The translations under genes were made by a program, and so were the position numbers. Shown piece by piece: positions 9,344-18,162 of a stretch of 64,000 nt of DNA (position 1 is its first letter; the number at the start of each line of letters is the position of its first letter). The notes beneath the pieces are model-generated. The model was not told where the DNA came from. It did not search any database and saw nothing but the letters and a program-made list of their open reading frames with translations. The stretch is taken from contig JAJRCF010000001.1 of the NCBI GenBank assembly GCA_028679075.1, positions 186,001-250,000 on the forward strand. Reading direction: 5' to 3'. The stretch comes from Methanoregula sp. (lineage in GTDB: Archaea; Halobacteriota; Methanomicrobia; Methanomicrobiales; Methanospirillaceae).

Positions 9344-9985
9344 ATGAGTGCTGACACTACCCGGGACAACTGGGATGCAGATTATTCGCGGAAGGGAAGC
9401 CTCTATGGCGGTGCACCGCATCAGCTGCCACCATTCCCTGCCGGGTCACGGGTGCTTGAGGCCGGGTGCGGGAACGGCAAATTGCTCTCTGCGATGGTAC
9501 ACCGGGACTGGTGCGTGACTGCGATCGATTTCTCGCCCAGGGCAGCACTCATGGCCCGGGCAACCGCACGGGAAGGATCCGGTGCGGGGGTCGTGGTTGC
9601 GGATGCCCGGACGATCCCGTTCCGGGACGGATCCTTTGACGGGGTGGCGGCAAACCATATCCTGGCACACGGCATGGCTGCGGACCGTTCCCGGATCGCA
9701 CGGGAACTCTGCCGGGTCCTCCGGCCCGGGGGGCAGCTCTGGTTCTGCGATTTTTCAACCCGGGATTTCCGGAACGGGGCCGGGCATGAGGCAGAACCCG
9801 GCACGTTTGTACGGGGGAACGGGATCCTGACGCATTATTTTTCGGACAATGAAGTGGCCGGCCTTTTTTTAGGGCTCGACACGGTATCCGTGCAGAGGCA
9901 CGACTGGATACTCCGGGTCCGGGGAAAGGAATATATCCGGTCCGAGATTACCGCGCTGTTCAGGAAACCGCCCGTGACTCCCTGA
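9344..9985 (+). CDS. Class I SAM-dependent methyltransferase
   Basis: This 213-aa protein has a standard Rossmann methyltransferase fold: motif I is VLEAGCGNGK near residue 37, an acidic VVVADA motif near 83, and the post-motif RVLRPGGQLWFCDF near 125. The substrate cannot be read from the sequence. The family resembles the Methyltransf_11 group, which acts on small molecules. It stands alone between the activator gene and a PEGA protein, with a 120-base gap upstream in which I see nothing definite. Confidence 0.8.
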   Translation: MSADTTRDNWDADYSRKGSLYGGAPHQLPPFPAGSRVLEAGCGNGKLLSAMVHRDWCVTAIDFSPRAALMARATAREGSGAGVVVADARTIPFRDGSFDGVAANHILAHGMAADRSRIARELCRVLRPGGQLWFCDFSTRDFRNGAGHEAEPGTFVRGNGILTHYFSDNEVAGLFLGLDTVSVQRHDWILRVRGKEYIRSEITALFRKPPVTP

Positions 9986-10028
9986 TCGGTCGAAATGTTT
10001 TATTGTATCCGCACCCACCTTCCCCCAT

Positions 10029-11348
10029 ATGAGACATACGATGAGATCATTGGCCGCTGTTGCCTGCATTACCCTGTTCCTTGTACTTTCCATCCCGGGA
10101 GTGTCCGCCCTTGGCGGGGATGAGGGATGGATCCGCGTTGACTGCAATGTCAACGGTGCCTCCGTGTATCTTGACGGGGAATACAAGGGAGTAACCTCCG
10201 CAGGCTCCCTCTCCATCCCGGTGTACACGACCGGGACACCCCACCAGTCCGTTACGGTAGAGAAGTCAGGCTATACCTCGTACACCGGCGCTGTCACCAT
10301 GCCTGCTGCTGATGAGACAACGACCGTCTATGCAACGCTGAACCCGATCGTGACGCCGACCCCGGTGAGTTACGGGTCGATCTCCGTGAGTTCCCAGCCG
10401 TCCGGCGCGGAGATCTACTTCAACGGGGATTACCGCGGCCTTGCACCACTCGTCATATCCGATGTCTGGCCGGGCAGTTATACGATCCGGGCCGAGAAGT
10501 CCGGCTACCAGGCCTACTCGACCACCGCCCGGGTCTCATCCGGTGTCATGACGAGCGTGTACTGCCCGCTCACGAAGCACGACACCTCCGGCGCACTCTA
10601 TATCCTCTCAACGCCTTCGAACTCGAACGTGTACCTTGACTCGGCATACCAGGGGAGTACGCCCATCACCTTGAACGACCTTGCTTCCGGCACACACATT
10701 CTAGAGATCGATCATACCGGGTATTATGACTGGAAGTCCAGCGTCACGGTACCCGTAGGAGGCACGCGGACGGTTGACGCCACGCTGAACCCGTTGCCGG
10801 CCAGCACGACCGGCTGGATCTATGTCTCGTCCAGCCCCGGCGGGGCATCCGTCACCCTTGACGGCAGTCCCATGGGCGAGACCCCCTCCTCCGGTTCGCT
10901 GAAACTGAACAACATCGCGACCGGCAGTCACACCGTGGCGCTCACGCGTCCGGGCTACCAGCCCTATTCTGCGACCACATCCGTGTCACCCAACACAGTG
11001 ACCGAAGTGAGTGCCATCCTCCAGCCGACCACGACACCGTCAGGCACCGGCGGCCTCACCGTCGCGTCAACACCCCCGGGCGCCAATGTCTTCCTGGACA
11101 ACACGTTCATGGGCATCACCCCGCTCACGCTCAGTTCCGTTGCCACCGGGAGCCACGTAGTCTCCCTCAAGATGGACGGGTACCAGGAATACTCAGTTAC
11201 CACGCCGGTGAATACCGGGGCGGTCAGCACGGTTTCTGCTGCATTGACCCCAATCACCCCCACACCCGCAAAGTCAGCGATGTTTCCCGCAGCCGGCCTC
11301 CTCGCACTCTTCCTTGCGACACTCGTCGTGATCCGCAGGAAACCCTGA
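10029..11348 (+). CDS. Secreted PEGA-domain repeat protein with C-terminal membrane anchor
   Basis: The 439-aa product starts with a signal peptide (hydrophobic core about residues 8-25, likely cleavage after VSA). It then carries five PEGA repeats of about 70 residues, each with a strand like GSISVSSQPSGAEIYFNG and a GYQ/GYT turn, joined by Thr/Pro-rich linkers. The end is a hydrophobic helix followed by RRKP, a membrane anchor. PEGA proteins are common on methanogen cell surfaces; their function is unknown, probably adhesive or structural. A TATA-like TTTTATTGTA precedes the gene at 9998-10007. An ATG at 10041 is an alternative start. A T-run at 11354-11363 is a likely terminator. Confidence 0.85.
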   Translation: MRHTMRSLAAVACITLFLVLSIPGVSALGGDEGWIRVDCNVNGASVYLDGEYKGVTSAGSLSIPVYTTGTPHQSVTVEKSGYTSYTGAVTMPAADETTTVYATLNPIVTPTPVSYGSISVSSQPSGAEIYFNGDYRGLAPLVISDVWPGSYTIRAEKSGYQAYSTTARVSSGVMTSVYCPLTKHDTSGALYILSTPSNSNVYLDSAYQGSTPITLNDLASGTHILEIDHTGYYDWKSSVTVPVGGTRTVDATLNPLPASTTGWIYVSSSPGGASVTLDGSPMGETPSSGSLKLNNIATGSHTVALTRPGYQPYSATTSVSPNTVTEVSAILQPTTTPSGTGGLTVASTPPGANVFLDNTFMGITPLTLSSVATGSHVVSLKMDGYQEYSVTTPVNTGAVSTVSAALTPITPTPAKSAMFPAAGLLALFLATLVVIRRKP

Positions 11349-11353
11349 TCAAT

Positions 11354-11363
11354 TCTTTTTTTT
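11354..11363 (+). terminator. Oligo-T terminator after PEGA gene
   Basis: An uninterrupted run of about 10 T residues follows the PEGA gene stop by about 6 bases, the usual form of intrinsic termination in archaea. No stable hairpin is needed or seen. Confidence 0.45.
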
Positions 11364-11437
11364 ACCCGCGACCGGGTATTTTCGTAAAAAATGAAAATGC
11401 CCCTAACCCGGGAAACGTAAGCAATTATCAAAAAAGG

Positions 11438-11953
11438 GGCTCTGTTGAAACCCTTATCCGGCTATGTAAATACTGGTCCGTGGGAGCAAAGCTCCCATTT
11501 GAATTTGAAGGAGTTTCACGAGAATACTCTGACAATGTGAGCATCCCCACCCCCTACGGGGGTCGCTCGGGCGCCTCGAAGCCTGATGGCTTCTGCGAAT
11601 CAGACATTGCTGATGCTATGTCCGATACTCGTCGGGCCCTCTCTGGGCAAGATGGTTAATCGGAAAACAGGTATGCCGGAAGGGGGGTCAAGGGGTGCTC
11701 CCCTTGGGCTGTCTTCGCAGTCTCGGACTGCGAGACGAGAAGATGCGTAGCATCTTCTCCGCCCTCAAAGAACCCTTCGGGTTCTTCTCCTTCTTCACGG
11801 TCCTTGCGGACCGTTCAGACTCCCCCTCTGGGGACCGACCGCAGGGAAGTCGCAGAAGAACGCGTCAGCGTTCTTCGAGGAGAGAGGGGTCACTCTCATA
11901 ACTACCACAGAGGATTCCCAAACTGCGTATAAATCGAGGATTTCAACAGAGCC
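11438..11953. mobile_element. Non-autonomous transposon-like element (MITE) with 13-bp inverted ends and 8-bp target duplication
   Basis: The ends GGCTCTGTTGAAA (11438-11450) and TTTCAACAGAGCC (11941-11953) are perfect inverted repeats. Directly outside them, AAAAAAGG occurs at 11430-11437 and again at 11954-11961, a direct 8-bp duplication. The 516-bp interior has no transposase; its longest frames are low-complexity. The end sequence and 8-bp duplication resemble IS6-family elements (and perhaps IS1595), but that assignment is an inference. The interior holds a chain of small hairpins and a module shared with the dispersed repeats elsewhere in the window. Confidence 0.75.
11716..11875. repeat. 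Array of short perfect hairpins inside the MITE
   Basis: Successive perfect hairpins lie at 11716-11732 (CGCAGTC/GACTGCG), 11739-11757 (GAAGATGC/GCATCTTC), 11768-11786 (AAGAACCC/GGGTTCTT), 11797-11814 (ACGGTCC/GGACCGT), 11821-11834 (TCCCC/GGGGA) and 11856-11875 (AAGAACGC/GCGTTCTT). Loops are 3-4 bases and stems mostly 7-8 pairs, each with a different stem sequence. The AAGAACC-type hairpin recurs in the repeat at 43324-43341. Confidence 0.75.
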
Positions 11954-11971
11954 AAAAAAGGAAGATCTTTT

Positions 11972-12847
11972 TTAATGCCGGCGGGATGACCACAAGACGG
12001 TACAACCGGCAAGGGCGATCATACCCGCCAGGACACTGAACCCGGGGGATGCGGGGGTTGACGTCGGGGCAACGTACATGAGGACTACCTTGGTGGTGAG
12101 CGTCTTTCCCGCGGTTACGTTAACCTGCTTCGATACGGTTGAGTACCCGTCCTTCTGGAACCGGAGCGTGTGAGACCCGGCTGATATCTCGTCAAACGTT
12201 GACGGGGCGTTGCCCACGTAGACATTATCGATCCAGACCTCTGCATCTTCGGGTGAGGCGGTGACCTTGATCGCCCCGTTGGCGGCGGATACTGCTGAAC
12301 CGGTTTTTGCTGCTGCGGCTTTGGCGGCAGCTGCTTTTACCGGATCAACGATCGTGTGGGTGATGGAGGGGAGCGAATCCACGTTATTAAAGGTCCGGGC
12401 ATAGTTGTCCGGTAACGTCACCGTCACGATGGAGGGGGAGAAATCAGCGGTGATCACGCTGCTCACGGCGGAACTCTGTAAGGCGATCTCCGCCTTCTTG
12501 AAGTCCATGGTGCTGGTCACATATTCCGTTCCCGTGGGGACATCGTTCACCAGGGAAAATTTCTTTAAGAGGATCGTGGCGCTCGACCGGTCCATCGATA
12601 TGAGCTGGGGGGGCTCGGAACTGCTGGAGAGCCCTTTTACCAGCTGCTCTTCGAGCATGGACTGCGGGATCGCGTTTTCGATCAGGCCTTCAAGAGCGAA
12701 ACGGAAGGTGGCGGTCGCGTCCCCGTCCTTGGCGACGGTAATATCAAGCGATTCTGCGGTGAACGCATGTACCGGTGCAACGGCAAGCAGCACGGCACAG
12801 ATAAAGAGGAGCGTGCAGCGGGAAAGCATAGGGTTGGATTCTGACAT
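11972..12847 (-). CDS. Secreted PEGA-domain protein, membrane anchored
   Basis: I place the start at 12847 (291 aa), giving a signal peptide with core LLFICAVLLAVAPVHA; the frame is open 20 codons further upstream and an ATG at 12829 is also possible. A domain of about 150 residues without a recognised family follows, then an Ala/Lys-rich linker, one PEGA domain (about residues 191-260, with GSHTLRFQKDGYSTVSK), and a C-terminal hydrophobic helix ending SSRRH. It is a surface protein of unknown role. It faces the other PEGA gene, with the MITE between their 3' ends. Confidence 0.75.
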   Translation of the reverse strand: MSESNPMLSRCTLLFICAVLLAVAPVHAFTAESLDITVAKDGDATATFRFALEGLIENAIPQSMLEEQLVKGLSSSSEPPQLISMDRSSATILLKKFSLVNDVPTGTEYVTSTMDFKKAEIALQSSAVSSVITADFSPSIVTVTLPDNYARTFNNVDSLPSITHTIVDPVKAAAAKAAAAKTGSAVSAANGAIKVTASPEDAEVWIDNVYVGNAPSTFDEISAGSHTLRFQKDGYSTVSKQVNVTAGKTLTTKVVLMYVAPTSTPASPGFSVLAGMIALAGCTVLWSSRRH

Positions 12848-13029
12848 GAGAGGGATCCCCCGTGAAATATGTTCGGGAAGCCGATCCGGATGACCCGGCC
12901 GGGTCACACGGGATCGGTTTTTATCTGATCAGATTTATCCGGGCAACCGTTAAGTATTTGCGTTTCGCTGTTCCCGTTCCGGGCAACCGTCCATCTTAAT
13001 ATAGGGACGCGGCGCATATTCCGGGAGTT

Positions 13030-13698
13030 ATGCTGGACTCGATCATCCCGCTGCTTCTCAACATCGACCAGAACCTCCCGGGTATTGTCAACGAGTACGG
13101 GATCTGGACATATATTATCCTCTTTGTCATCATCTTCCTCGAGACCGGCCTGGTCGTCACGCCGTTCCTGCCCGGCGACAGCCTGCTCTTTGTCGGCGGG
13201 GCGGCGGCCGCAAGCGGGATCCTCGATGTCCGGCTGCTGATGGTCGCGATCATTGCCGGGGCGATCCTTGGCGACACGCTCAATTACTGGATCGGCAACC
13301 GTATCGGGCTCCACATGTTCCTCGAACGGTTCCCGAACCTCGTGAAGAAGGAGTATATCGACCGCACGTACGGGTTCTACGAGAAGTACGGCGGTGCCAC
13401 CATCTTTGTTGCACGGTTTGTGCCGATGGTGCGGACCTTTGCCCCGTTCCTTGCCGGTATCGGGTCCATGCACTACGGCCGGTTCCTCTTCTATAACGTT
13501 CTCGGGGCGGTTGGCTGGACACTGGCCATCGTGCTGGGCGGGTATTACCTTGGGACATTCAGCGTTGTGAAGGAGAACATGAGCCTCCTGATGATAGGCG
13601 TCGTTGTCCTGATGGCCGGCACGATCATCTTCATCATTGCGAGTGTCATCTCCGCCTGTCTTAAAAAACCGGTGGAAGATAAGGAACAGGACGAATAA
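13030..13698 (+). CDS. DedA family membrane protein
   Basis: This 222-aa integral membrane protein has the DedA/VTT signature: a re-entrant stretch ETGLVVTPFLPGDSLLF near residue 37 and the conserved RFVPMVRTFAPFLAGIG near 135, with further hydrophobic helices after it. Family members act as lipid scramblases or undecaprenyl/polyprenyl-phosphate and phospholipid transporters; the archaeal substrate is not known. The charged tail EDKEQDE is cytoplasmic-like. It is divergent from the PEGA gene at 12847. Confidence 0.88.
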   Translation: MLDSIIPLLLNIDQNLPGIVNEYGIWTYIILFVIIFLETGLVVTPFLPGDSLLFVGGAAAASGILDVRLLMVAIIAGAILGDTLNYWIGNRIGLHMFLERFPNLVKKEYIDRTYGFYEKYGGATIFVARFVPMVRTFAPFLAGIGSMHYGRFLFYNVLGAVGWTLAIVLGGYYLGTFSVVKENMSLLMIGVVVLMAGTIIFIIASVISACLKKPVEDKEQDE

Positions 13699-13786
13699 TC
13701 TTTCAATCCGGTTACACCGGCCCGGACGGATGAGATACCGGGCAGTCAGCGGTTGCAATGGTTCTTAAAAAAAATTCTTAAAAAAA

Positions 13787-14287
13787 TCACGCTTCCTTAC
13801 CCGTGTGCATCAGGTTTAATGCAAGGGCAAGGCCGACCATGGAGGCCGGGATAATGAGGGTCTCCCACCGGAGCGCTTCAGAACCGACCATGATCACGTG
13901 TTCGAGCAGGTTCACCGCGAGGATGACGATTATCACCTGCACAAGGATTGTCTTGAGCTCGCTGATATTCCCGATGTGCAGCCATTTCGGGAGTTTTGTG
14001 GTACTGGTCTCCGCGTTGAAGATGAACAGGGCATAGATCCCGTAAGAGAAGATCAGGAGGACGAGCGCAAAGAGGAAGGCATCGACAGCCTGGATGAGGA
14101 CAACGGAAGCCGCCGCGTTCTCGGTCAGGTGGCCGGGCAGGGTCACGACGCTCCTGCCAAAGAAGAATATGAGATACGCATCAAGCGTGTGCAGGAAACC
14201 TGACAGGAACATCAGCACCGATCCGGCAAAGAGCGAGATAACCGCGATGATACAGATATACCGGAGGGAGTAGAACCGGGAGAACAT
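13787..14287 (-). CDS. YqhA/UPF0114 family membrane protein
   Basis: The 166-aa protein has about four membrane helices. It carries the UPF0114 (YqhA) pattern: an N-terminal SRFYSLRYI basic segment, a central AVDAFLFALVLLIFSYGIYALF helix and LPKWLHIGNISELKTILVQVIIVIL. The function is unknown; some members have been linked to ion or small-molecule transport. It converges with the DedA gene and lies 43 bases downstream of the GHMP gene on the same strand, so the two could share a transcript. Confidence 0.8.
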   Translation of the reverse strand: MFSRFYSLRYICIIAVISLFAGSVLMFLSGFLHTLDAYLIFFFGRSVVTLPGHLTENAAASVVLIQAVDAFLFALVLLIFSYGIYALFIFNAETSTTKLPKWLHIGNISELKTILVQVIIVILAVNLLEHVIMVGSEALRWETLIIPASMVGLALALNLMHTGKEA

Positions 14288-14330
14288 TATTCAAGCATCT
14301 CCTTTGGGCAATAAAACAATTCTGTAAAAA

Positions 14331-15410
14331 TTACGGGGACCGGGTGACAACCAGCCCTTTGTTATCAGCCTTTGTGGCAATGGCGATCTTAAGGCCGAGC
14401 GGGTCGAGCAGTTTTTTCATTGCCGGTTTACCGAGCGCAGTGACCACGGCGATAGAAGGGCCGACCGAACTCATGCCCACGAATTCCAGTTTCCTTTCGC
14501 GGAGCAGGTTCATGTAATGGTAGATGCCGTAGCTGTGGTGCTCCACTTCCGCACGTTTCGATCCCCGGAACTCGATCTCCCAGATGACGTCCCCGGATTT
14601 CTTAAGGTCATCCCGTTCAAGTGCCGGGACGAGGTCCATGAGGAACATGTAGGCCTTGAGCTCGCGGTCACGGTAATCGAGCGTCCGGGCCTTGTTCATG
14701 AGGAGGTCGAACTCCTGCGTTCCGGCCGATGAGATATCAGTGGGCGGGATGAGGATGTAGACATTCTTTCCCTCGGCAAACGGGTGGTGGTACACGAGCG
14801 AGAGCTCGTCGCCCATCAGGGCCATGCCCCCGTGGATACTGACCGCCGGGCCGACACCGGTCTCGAAGCCGAACGCGATCTTCCCGTCGGCCGTCTCCTC
14901 GACATAATTATGGCCGATCAGGTGGCGGAGCTGGGTGGTGGTGAGCGGCGATCCGGTTGCTTCGTTCAGCGCTGTGGCGACCGCGATCATGACCGTGCTT
15001 GTCGACCCGAGGCCCACGTGCTGGTGCTCATGGTCGGTCACCTTCAGGGAGAAACCGCCCTTGTAGCCGGTGGCTTTTTTGAAGACCTCGATAAAATTCC
15101 GGACAATGGGTGCACGGTTGTAATCGATCGTGATCTCTTTTGCCGTGCAGCGGACCTCCGCCGTGCAGTAACACTGGATCGCAAACCCGATGCCCCCGCC
15201 ACCCGCATGGTCCGGGGCAAACCGGTTCATGTCCAGCACGCTTAAGTGGATCCGGGCCGGTGCCCTGACGAGAACGGAGCCTTTGGCCGGCTTTAAGGTA
15301 TATTTCTTCTTCTCAAGCCCCAGCGTCTTGAGCATTTTTCCCGGGGCAAACGTCTTGAACTCATACTCAACGAGATCGAGATCGCCGCCGCGTATCTTCA
15401 TGATCGCCAT
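14331..15410 (-). CDS. GHMP-family protein, beta-RFAP synthase-like
   Basis: The protein (359 aa from the ATG at 15410) belongs to the GHMP kinase superfamily: an N-terminal RAPARIHLSVLDMN strand near residue 50 and the glycine loop HVGLGSTSTVMIAVATALN near 134. In methanogens such sequences are commonly beta-ribofuranosylaminobenzene 5'-phosphate synthases, the first committed step of methanopterin synthesis. That identity is likely but not certain, since the first 45 residues look like an added segment. The start at 15410 is preferred over 15419 and 15401 because AGGAATTG lies upstream at suitable spacing. Confidence 0.6.
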   Translation of the reverse strand: MAIMKIRGGDLDLVEYEFKTFAPGKMLKTLGLEKKKYTLKPAKGSVLVRAPARIHLSVLDMNRFAPDHAGGGGIGFAIQCYCTAEVRCTAKEITIDYNRAPIVRNFIEVFKKATGYKGGFSLKVTDHEHQHVGLGSTSTVMIAVATALNEATGSPLTTTQLRHLIGHNYVEETADGKIAFGFETGVGPAVSIHGGMALMGDELSLVYHHPFAEGKNVYILIPPTDISSAGTQEFDLLMNKARTLDYRDRELKAYMFLMDLVPALERDDLKKSGDVIWEIEFRGSKRAEVEHHSYGIYHYMNLLRERKLEFVGMSSVGPSIAVVTALGKPAMKKLLDPLGLKIAIATKADNKGLVVTRSP

Positions 15411-15863
15411 AGGTAACAATTCCTGTTTGGAGTGTCCGAAGGTTAAGGTTTGTTATTTAAAAGAGGGAACCGGGAGCTGTTCTCCCGGTCCCATACGGTT
15501 CCGCTTCGGGGCGGCATGCAGATGTGGAGGGCATTGTATGGATTGGGGATTGATTCTCTGGTATGCTGGTGTTCTCGTGATGGTTTTCTTGCACTCACTG
15601 GTTATAACCACCTCCGGTTTCATTTGGGTAGGTATTCGTTCCGTTTGTGCTCCAGGGGACTTCATCCCCGGGGCCTGATCACAAGATTACCCGGACGGCT
15701 ATATATACCACGGTAAGTTGGAAAAAAAGTGCCTGGAATTTTCCAACGTCCCGGCAGTTCCCGGCCTTTCATGGCGTTTCCCGGGTCACGATCGGTTCAC
15801 CTGATCGCTGAAGGATTCATGTGATCGGGAATTAATACCTGTCACTAATAATTTACACTATCC
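15411..15863. other. Intergenic region with TATA box and inverted repeat
   Basis: No convincing gene is present; an 88-codon frame here lacks any motif. A strong TATA-like CTATATATACC sits at 15700-15710. About 10 bases later the arms GTTGGAAAA (15717-15725) and TTTTCCAAC (15739-15747) form a perfect 9-bp inverted repeat with a 13-base spacer. This could be an operator at the transcription start, or the 5' stem of a leader or small RNA. The next gene starts 117 bases after it. Confidence 0.5.
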
Positions 15864-17501
15864 ATGTACCCGGACAAGGCAACATTCGCACGCATGGTGA
15901 GCGAGGTGCCGGACATCACCATTGCCGGCCGGCAGACCCTCTCCACACTGTTTGACGGGCCGTTGAGGCTCCGGCAGATCCTTGCCGCAATCAATGCCCG
16001 GGCAGGCACGGACGGAGAGGACAAAAAGACGTCGCGTAACCTCTCCGAATCCGCACTGAGGAAACGCCTTGAGGTACTCATCAGTCGTGGCATTGTTGCA
16101 CGTACCGGCAGCGAACGGATCAACCCGTATTACTTCATCCGGCGCCAGTGGCTCTTCAATTATTACATCATGACCATGTGCCGGGACGGTACGACGAGTG
16201 AATTGCTCGACCTCACGATCCTTCTCCGCGAGATCTCCCGCAGGAGCGGGGGTGCTGATGCAAAATTACCCCACCCGCGTTTCATCTCGGCGTTCGGGGA
16301 GCGCACGGAACGGGGCCACCAGGTGGCTGCAGGATACCAGTCATTCAGGACACGTTTAGGCGACAGCGCGGCCATTGGCGATTACCTGGAAGGCATCTAC
16401 TCGGACATTTATGACAACCGTGTCCCGGAGAGCGATATCGACAGCCAGCTGGCCCGGGACTTCCTCCGGTTCGTTGTCGTGGCTCCTGAAGAAGAGAGCG
16501 AGGTCCGGTTCTTTATCTGGTATGCCCAGTTCTTCCATACGCTCGACATGCACGAGGAGGCGCTCGACACGTTCGATAAGGGAGTTGAACTCGCACGGGA
16601 TCACGGGCTGGATATCGGGGCCATTCTCGAAGGTGCCCGGATCTCCCGGGGCTCGATCCTCTTCTACCTCAACGACCTGGCCGGCGCAAAGAGTTCGTTC
16701 CTCGACCGGTTCCAGAGCAGCGGGGCCAGCCCGTTCGGAAAGGCGAAGAACCTTTTTGGTGCCGGCATGGTGGAGCTGATCAGCGGGGAAGCGAACCTGC
16801 CGTCCGTCATGGGCCGTTTCTCCCTTGCCCGGAACCTCTGCCAGGAAACGGACCCGGAGGGGACGGACATGGACGTCCAGGAACTCCGGGCCGACATCCT
16901 GCGGATGACCGGCTCCGCCCACCGCACAGCGGGCAGGTTTTCCGAGGCTGCGGCATGTTATGACGCTGCTGAAGCGATCTACCGCGAGGGAGAGATGTTC
17001 CGGGGGATGGCACGCCTCCTGCCGGAACAGGCAGAACTCCTGCGGGCATTGGCATTCTTTGCCACCGGCCCGCAGCAGGCACAATATATTGCCGGGGCGT
17101 CACGGAAGTACGACGAGGCAAAGGCAGCATTCCAGCGCATCCGGAATATCCGGGGATATGCACACACCCTTATCGGGGAATGCGAGCTGGCGCGGGTTGC
17201 ATACCAGAAGGCAGGCACGCCCCTTCCGGGCGACCTTGAGGTAAAATACGATAATGCGTTTGAGATCTACTGCCAGATCGACTCCCGCTGGGGGATCGTC
17301 AAGATGGCTATCTCGGAGGCCCTGCTGTACCACCATGCGGCCGGGGAGTTCCCTGACAAGTATGCCGACACGGCAGACAAACTCGAACAGGCCGGGCGGT
17401 TCTGCCGGGAACTCGGCCTGAACGCCGAGCTGGCCCTCATACGGAGGATCCGGAACCACACGGACCCGGCCGCAGAACTCAACCCGCTGCTGTTCCTCTG
17501 A
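15864..17501 (+). CDS. Winged-helix plus TPR-like repeat protein, function unknown
   Basis: The first 100 residues look like a winged helix-turn-helix domain (LRLRQILAAINAR, then SESALRKRLEVLISRGIVAR, ending with YYFIRRQWLFNYYI). The remaining 440 residues are helical and TPR-like, for example MHEEALDTFDKGVELARDHG near 231 and RFSEAAACYDAAEAIYREGE near 358. This layout suggests a DNA-binding protein regulated through protein contacts, or an AAA-less relative of STAND regulators, but I do not recognise a named family. It has no clear operon partner; the next gene is convergent. Confidence 0.6.
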   Translation: MYPDKATFARMVSEVPDITIAGRQTLSTLFDGPLRLRQILAAINARAGTDGEDKKTSRNLSESALRKRLEVLISRGIVARTGSERINPYYFIRRQWLFNYYIMTMCRDGTTSELLDLTILLREISRRSGGADAKLPHPRFISAFGERTERGHQVAAGYQSFRTRLGDSAAIGDYLEGIYSDIYDNRVPESDIDSQLARDFLRFVVVAPEEESEVRFFIWYAQFFHTLDMHEEALDTFDKGVELARDHGLDIGAILEGARISRGSILFYLNDLAGAKSSFLDRFQSSGASPFGKAKNLFGAGMVELISGEANLPSVMGRFSLARNLCQETDPEGTDMDVQELRADILRMTGSAHRTAGRFSEAAACYDAAEAIYREGEMFRGMARLLPEQAELLRALAFFATGPQQAQYIAGASRKYDEAKAAFQRIRNIRGYAHTLIGECELARVAYQKAGTPLPGDLEVKYDNAFEIYCQIDSRWGIVKMAISEALLYHHAAGEFPDKYADTADKLEQAGRFCRELGLNAELALIRRIRNHTDPAAELNPLLFL

Positions 17502-17529
17502 TCCGCTCCTGACGGGTTAAAAAAAGGGA

Positions 17530-18090
17530 TTACCGGGAACTTGGCCGGTCAAAGAAGATATTTTTGCCGGTTGCGGATAACGGGATCGCATACGCAACTG
17601 TGCACTCCTTTGGCACAATATCCATGTCGCGGGCGGCAACCCCACCGGAATACATGATCCGGTTGTCTACATTGTGGATCTGGGCGGTCTTGACCGCGGA
17701 ACCGACCGCAATCCCGAGGTCTGCCATCCGGATCACGCAGTTCGGGCCTTCATACGGGGTGAAGGAGAGTTTCTTCTTCCTGCGGGCATTCTCAAGGCCG
17801 GCACAGGTAGGATAGCCGCAGCCCCCGCAGTTGATCCCTGCGGTGGTATCTCCGCGTGAACCGATGATGAGACACGCATCAGCGGCGGCGATGTTCTTCG
17901 CATCCCGGATAAAGAACCCGATGTTCTTCTCCTCGCCAATCTTCTCCAGCCGGGCGGCAAAGGACTTGAGGTCTTTTTTTGGGATGATTGCAATTTCGAT
18001 GGTATCTGTACCCTTTCCCTTGGGGGCGGTCCGGGCTGCAAGGGACATCAGCTCGGCCACCATGATCACCGCGCTCGTTTCACGTGCCAT
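17530..18090 (-). CDS. DUF2148 ferredoxin-domain protein
   Basis: This 186-aa protein matches the DUF2148 pattern: an N-terminal alpha/beta region and a central cysteine motif INCGGCGYPTC near residue 105, plus C at about 136 and 162. The motif can bind an iron-sulfur cluster and resembles the 4Fe-4S domain of corrinoid proteins. Its role is unknown. It sits alone, convergent with the TPR gene, 72 bases from the thioesterase stop. Confidence 0.75.
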   Translation of the reverse strand: MARETSAVIMVAELMSLAARTAPKGKGTDTIEIAIIPKKDLKSFAARLEKIGEEKNIGFFIRDAKNIAAADACLIIGSRGDTTAGINCGGCGYPTCAGLENARRKKKLSFTPYEGPNCVIRMADLGIAVGSAVKTAQIHNVDNRIMYSGGVAARDMDIVPKECTVAYAIPLSATGKNIFFDRPSSR

Positions 18091-18162
18091 AGGTGAGTAT
18101 GGGAGGATCGGATGAAAAACGTTTTCAGGACCGGTTGTTCAGGATCCAAAAAGGCTGAAAAA

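Noticed and set aside
11716-11875. CRISPR array
   Set aside because: The hairpins have different stem sequences and no constant repeat with equal spacers; no cas genes are in the window.
11695-11901. 68-codon frame inside the MITE as a transposase remnant
   Set aside because: The translation simply reads through the hairpin array, with no catalytic motif.
15450-15716. 88-codon frame between the GHMP and TPR genes
   Set aside because: Composition is not protein-like, the frame overlaps the TATA box, and no start signal is seen.
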